Source of the DNA: Clostridiales bacterium
GTDB taxonomy: Bacteria > Bacillota > Clostridia > Lachnospirales > WQUN01
DNA length: 48,055 nucleotides
Reading direction: 5' to 3'
Assembly: GCA_031269465.1 (NCBI GenBank)
Contig: JAISZB010000006.1
Location: 1 to 48,055, forward strand
The first letter of the stretch is position 1; each line of letters begins with the position of its first letter. Positions 43,910 through 48,055 of the stretch are shown here, piece by piece. The translations under genes and the position numbers were made by a program. The notes beneath the pieces were generated by a model. It searched no databases and was not told the DNA's origin. It was given only the letters and a program-made list of their open reading frames with translations.

Positions 43910-45054
43910 TCAACTCTCTTTTCTCCGCGCAACAGCTTCGGCCCGTTTCATAACCGCCGCCGCTATAGCCTTGCGGCGGGCTTCATCAATAACCTTAGAG
44001 CGCAAAAATATCTCAGCAATCTCCAGCTCGGCGCCTTTTAAAGCTTCTGCTTTGAACCAGCTCAAATCCGAAACAAGCCTAAGCTGCTCTTCGCGGCTTT
44101 CGCTAAACGGCCGGCATCTCCTTTGACCGCCAATATCGAGAGAGCTGCGCCAAAGCGACGCGCCGCAGTCGAATATCGGCGCGAACCCAACCCATTCCAG
44201 CGTGTCTGAGTTGCGGATGAACCAGAAATTGTTGAAATGCCTGTCTTTCGTTCGCAATGATGCAGTCGGGCGTGAGCATTTTATCAAGTTTCAGACTGAA
44301 AGCCCTGCATTCCGAGCGAGTTGCAGCAACGTAGGAAATGAGTGAAATCTGAAACGGGATCTTTTAGCATTTGGTCGAGAAATATTTTCCAGGCGGAAAT
44401 TAATTCTGTTTAGGCGGAAAGGGAATTTTCGCATGCACAAAGCGGTTCTCCGCCTTCGAAGCTCAATGTGTAGGGGACGTTGTCAATCCCCAGCCGCCGC
44501 ATGATCGCGCTTGCGACGGCCTCGTTGTACGGCTCCTGCAGCCACGGCTCGCTTCCGCCCTTGACGAGTTTGCGCTTGCCGCCTGCGATAATCCGCTTCT
44601 TCCTCAGCCATCCCTCGGAGGCATTGTCGGGAGACATCAAATTTATGCGCTTTCTATCAGCGGGTTCACGCCCGAACAGCATTTCGCCCACGTCGAGAGA
44701 GAAGTTGTTTTGAAAGAAATTAACATCCGGCCAGCTTGCCGCAGACCCTTTGGAGCGAAGCCAGTAATGGTCGGAAAGGCTTAGAGCGCAGCATTTAAGA
44801 ATCAGGTGCTCAGTTGATTCCCGACCCAAACGGGTGTATAAGTCGCGTATTCCAGCGCGGCTCGCAGGGATGGAGCGATGTCTCAGCCAGTCGTTCAGCT
44901 CGTCAAGGGCGATGCCGCCCTTCATCGACTGAACGCCGAGCGGAACGCGAGCAGCGCAGTGAACGGCCCCAATATCAAAGATTGCGACTGCGGACTCGTT
45001 GATTTCAACGTCCATAACATCTATATTCTTGTGCATTAACGTATAGTTCATCAC
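43910..45054 (-). pseudogene. HipA-like kinase/toxin, broken by frameshift and stops
   Basis: The N-terminal piece (214 codons, 45054-44410) has the features of clostridial HipA-like proteins: an opening TLMHKNIDVMDVEI, then LNDWLRHRSIPASRAGI and SDHYWLRSKGSAASWPDVNF, then LQEPYNEAVASAIMRRLG. The C-terminal piece (125 codons from 44287) carries the kinase-core motif KDRHFNNFWFIRN and then FAPIFDCGASLW. Between them the frame has stops, but the sequence DKMLTPDCIIANE is still readable. One extra base in the AAA run at 44245-44247 (plus-strand TTT) then shifts the frame just before DRHFNN. The intact family phosphorylates a cellular target and is neutralised by an HTH partner. Two or more lesions make this copy inactive. 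Confidence 0.8.
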
Positions 45055-45058
45055 CGCG

Positions 45059-45283
45059 CTACTTCCTTTCGGGCTGTCGAGCTAATTGAATGCTCCGTTT
45101 CCAACGTTTCGCGTTTTTCCTTTTCACTCTAGCACTGATGCAATCTTCGAGGCAAATCTCTCCGTCAAGGGCGTGCAGACGCTTGTCCAGGACTTTATAC
45201 GATGCCGGAACCTCCTCATGCGAAAAGTCGCTTCGGCGCTGCGAATCGCCGTACCTGCAACTATGCAAGGACATATATGACAT
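45059..45283 (-). pseudogene. Probable remnant of the HTH (XRE-type) antitoxin partner
   Basis: The segment PASYKVLDKRLHALDGEICLED resembles the C-terminal part of small XRE antitoxins (a typical form is PSYKVLDKIAxALDGEI). Just upstream, another frame reads VAGTAIRSAEATFRMRR, similar to the preceding helix-turn-helix (GTGIPQATISRMRR-like), so a frameshift near 45215 is likely. It ends five bases before the HipA-like start, the layout of an antitoxin-toxin operon. Confidence 0.4.
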
Positions 45284-45299
45284 GACCCAAGCTAAGATT

Positions 45300-46611
45300 T
45301 CACAATATATGATATGAGACGCCTGTTTTGATGCTTGATTATACGGCGTATCATTGAGCCGCCTAATAAAATGAGCAAACTCTATAAAGACCTGCCGCTT
45401 CGGCTTATTGATGTTTTTACGCTTGCCTAATATGGCGGGGGAAGGGCTTTAAGTGCCAATGCCGTTTTCCGTCTCGGCGAGTTCCGCATTCAGCGTAGAA
45501 ATGACCGTCTTTGTTCTCGTTGCTTGCTGCTCGCAGCTCTTGCCCATGTGCGTGTAATCCTCACGGGTCAGCACGACGCCCTATCAGACTTCATGCAGAG
45601 ATTGCTTGCAAAGCACGATCTTTGCAAGTTCCTCTTCTCTGCCCGGAATGTCGGCCTTTACTCGCTCAGACCGTTCGAAGGCCTCGTCTGTCTGGCAATA
45701 AGCTCCGTACAAGAAACATCAGGACATGCCGTCTGTTTCGCTGCATGTGTGAGAGCTGCCTATGTATCCTCGCTGCAAACGCGGCAGCGGAGCATGACGC
45801 CAATCCTCGCGCCTGTACATAGCGGCTTCGCTTCGAGGATATTTGAGTTGCGTCACTTATGCCTTTACTTCGCTTGCAGTCCGCAGAGGAAATAACGTCG
45901 AGGCCGTTGTCAAGGAAATCAAAACTGAACGAGTGGAGATATGAGTTTTCCTTCGCCCATTCTTCGATTTCCAGCGCTTCATTTTCCGGCATGCTCCGCA
46001 AGCTCATGAGAGCAGATCAAAAACAATCCTCGCGCTGCTCGGCAAAAGGCGAGGCTTACGCCATAGATGAAAGCGGAAATTTCTCTTTTCTCGGTGAATG
46101 ATGCGTCAGCATTGACGAACTGCCTTGCTGCAAGCCGAAAACGGAGCGTCAACCCGCCAAACGAAACGTGTAGCCGCTGCCGCTCTTGAAAATGGCGCCA
46201 AGCCCTCGAACGAGGGCGTACAGCCGCCGCGTCATTTCGCCGCCGCAGGTCTTCCTGCAACTGATGATTTCGAGGATGTAGCCCTCTAAACAGCCAGTTG
46301 ACATTTCCTCTGAGAATTTTCGGAACTGTTCCGACAACTACTCTATTTGCATTATTCACCAGTCAAAAGAGTAAAATTCTTGCAGAAAAGTTCAAAATCG
46401 AAGGGAATGTATGTTTAAACTTGCAAAACTTATCAATCCATTTATATAATTCTTAGATTGTGTATTTGTTTTAATAAATCATATGGATAAATATGACAGA
46501 ACTAACGACAAAATTAGTCAAAATGACAGTCTCTTTGCAAGCCGACGGAACAGCTATGAATTTTCCAAACAGCCGCCTCCAATCCTTTACCCTGCAGGGC
46601 GCTCTATATGT
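45300..46611. other. Degenerate 1.3-kb stretch without an intact gene
   Basis: An arm-like fragment of the palindromic elements (GCTTGATTATACGGCG, about 45333-45348) is present. On the minus strand two pieces look like former coding sequence: one near 46149-46337 (EGYILEIISCRKTCGGEM, LVRGLGAIFKSGSGYTFRL) and one near 45880-46007 (ENEALEIEEWAKENSYLHSF). I do not recognise their family. The 120 bp from about 46365 to 46490 are very AT-rich. Confidence 0.35.
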
Positions 46612-47001
46612 CTACCGAAACATTGCGCCGAATTGCCTGCACGCCATTTGCGCCGCGTTCCGCCCTGATATAAGCGCCACAGGCAGCCCGCCCGGAGTCG
46701 TCATGCGGTGCCCGGCAAAGTATACACCCTTGATGTTCTCCAAAAATCCGGGATAATTTTGCGGTTTGTCTCCTTTACTCATGCCGCCCATCCACGAGCC
46801 GCGATAGGCGCCTGTATAGCGTTCATAGGTGAGGGGAGTGGCGACTCTGACCACTTCGATTTTGCCTTCAGCTTGGGGGTATTTTGCGCAAACAGCGAGG
46901 CTTATCTGATCCGCCAATACCTGCTTTTCAGCTTCGTAACGACCCTCATCCCTGGCTTCTTTCCAGAAGTCATCGCAGTTGTTATGCGGCGGATACCCCT
47001 G
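46612..47001 (-). pseudogene. C-terminal fragment of a phytoene-desaturase-like (CrtI-type) oxidoreductase
   Basis: The frame reads DFWKEARDEGRYEAEKQVLA, then VATPLTYERYTGAYRGSWMG, then GVYFAGHRMTTPGGLPVALI and SGRNAAQMACRQF. This is the typical end of the NAD(P)/FAD-dependent phytoene desaturase family, including the last part of the FAD-binding site. The preceding roughly 350-400 residues are missing, since the IscB gene's 3' end lies directly upstream. It is therefore a truncated relic without function. Confidence 0.75.
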
Positions 47002-47004
47002 CCT

Positions 47005-48055
47005 TTAGGCATGAGGAGGAAGCCGCATGCTTCTTTCTGTCAGCGTTGCTTTTCGCTTCTCCAGAGGCTTTGGCTTCTTACAGCTGATTCCCGCAGACAG
47101 CTTTGTTCCGTCCAACGTGCGGACACCAAAGCTTCCGCTTGATCGCCTCCCGAAAATGAAGCCTTTGCGTCCGTCCGTCATCTGAACCCTGGAACAATTG
47201 AAAGTCAAATGCATATTTTGGAGATTGATTCAATTTCCTCTTTCTTCCTTTGTTGATAGCAGCCTTATGGATCTGGCGATTGCGCTTTCCTGCGGCTTTC
47301 TGCATTTAGATAGCATCCAATGGAATGGATTTTGGATTCCCGCCGGTGCATCTCGCATCTAGAGCGTGATCTTTTTCCAATCCATTTCTGATTCTTGTGT
47401 TCTTTGTGATGTAGCCGTATGTCATACCCGCATTCGAATAATCTTCCTTTAGCCTGTTATAGAAAGCCCAACGCATAATCCCCATAAATGCGGCGTCTCT
47501 GAAAGATTGCCCTCTCTTGAGATTTAGTTTCAATTTGCCAGCATCGGCAGTCGTTGTGGCAATCCTCGCATAATGCGGCTGGGTTGTTCGGAGCATCGCC
47601 TCCTACTTTGCGGCTTTCTATATGATGGACGTTCAGTATGCGGTTCTTGCATCCTTTTCTGCCGTGGCATGCATGTCCATCGCGGACCAAGACATATTCC
47701 CTTGCATTCCAGAAGCCCATCTGATCTCCTTGCTGATAATTCTTTCCTGATACAGCGGGATTTTTGATTTTCTGAATATCGAAAGCTGCAACCTCTACAA
47801 CTATCTTTGTGATCGGCAATATCTTATGTACGTAGGATACTGTTTTAATATGCGTCTGGATTTTGTTCTCTATAGAAGGAGCCAGCCAGCCTTTATGCTT
47901 CGAGCGGACGCGATTGTTGAAGCGGGGTTTGCGATGGCGCGTTTTCCTATTGCGCCTCGCGCGTCTGAATGCTCTTCTCGTCGAAAGCAGGTCGACTATA
48001 TCAGTCCTCAATTTTACTTCAGCGGCGTACAATTCTTCTTTCTCCGCAGTCGCGG
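47005..48055 (-). pseudogene. iscB: IscB-type RNA-guided nuclease, decayed and cut by the window edge
   Basis: The 5' part lies beyond the right edge. Visible in order are a bridge-helix-like Arg-rich segment (LLSTRRAFRRARRNRKTRHR), GWLAPSIENKIQTH, a RuvC-II-type strand (KIVVEVAAFDIQKI), the HNH domain with RDGHACHGRKGCKNRILNVH and ESRKVGGDAPNN, a RuvC-III segment (LEKDHALDARCTGGNP), and the C-terminal RNA/PAM-side domain (QKAAGKRNRQIHKAAINKG, IFGRRSSGSFGVRTLDGTKL). Three lesions break it: a frameshift near 47543 just after the HNH domain, an in-frame TAA at 47306-47308, and a second frameshift near 47190. The omega-RNA gene normally found beside iscB would lie off the right edge. Confidence 0.9.

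Noticed and set aside
45090-45317. Plus-strand frame ending in MTQAKISQYMI, reminiscent of an HTH protein
   Set aside because: The match is short and ends at once in a stop; the minus-strand reading fits an antitoxin next to the HipA-like gene better.

Overview
The window looks like a low-to-medium G+C Gram-positive bacterium, most likely an uncultured member of Clostridia. The pointers are strong AGGAGG-type ribosome binding sites, SipW-type signal peptidases with TasA/CalY-like client proteins, sortase-type (IPQTG) anchors, an IS1634-family transposase and an IscB gene. This taxonomic call is inference; there is no rRNA or other marker gene.

The main content (about 5.2-41.0 kb) is one surface-fibre or biofilm-matrix locus built as a mirror image. 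Two gene sets are transcribed away from a central 4.3-kb spacer (20.8-25.1 kb). From the centre outwards the left arm (minus strand) encodes a 2121-aa fibro-slime surface protein, three-domain-scale TasA-like proteins (344 and 409 aa), the SipW signal peptidase, TasA-like proteins of 507 and 359 aa, an Asp-rich TasA-like protein and an IPQTG wall-anchored protein. The right arm (plus strand) encodes a 1985-aa fibro-slime protein, SipW, TasA-like proteins of 270, 373, 455 and 371 aa, the Asp-rich protein and the IPQTG protein. Each gene has a clear counterpart in the other arm, in the same order except that sipW has moved. The likely scheme is that SipW processes the TasA-like subunits, which assemble into fibres; the IPQTG protein is joined to the wall by a sortase that is not in this window; and the giant protein provides an adhesive or scaffolding layer. 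Acidic Ca-binding-like loops recur in the subunits and giants.

The central spacer holds a decayed IS1634-family transposase, a long AT-rich stretch without genes, leader sequences of the two giant genes that are strongly similar to each other in opposite orientation, and a third orphan copy of part of that leader.

The flanks are mobile-DNA territory. On the left are a possible truncated PD-(D/E)XK nuclease, an Uma2-type nuclease-like protein and an intact tyrosine recombinase. On the right are an M50-like metalloprotease, a broken HipA-like toxin with an antitoxin remnant, the tail of a phytoene-desaturase-like oxidoreductase, and an IscB gene broken by two frameshifts and a stop and cut by the window edge. 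A family of about 135-bp palindromic MITE-like elements (seven good copies plus fragments) lies at both edges of the island and inside the right arm.
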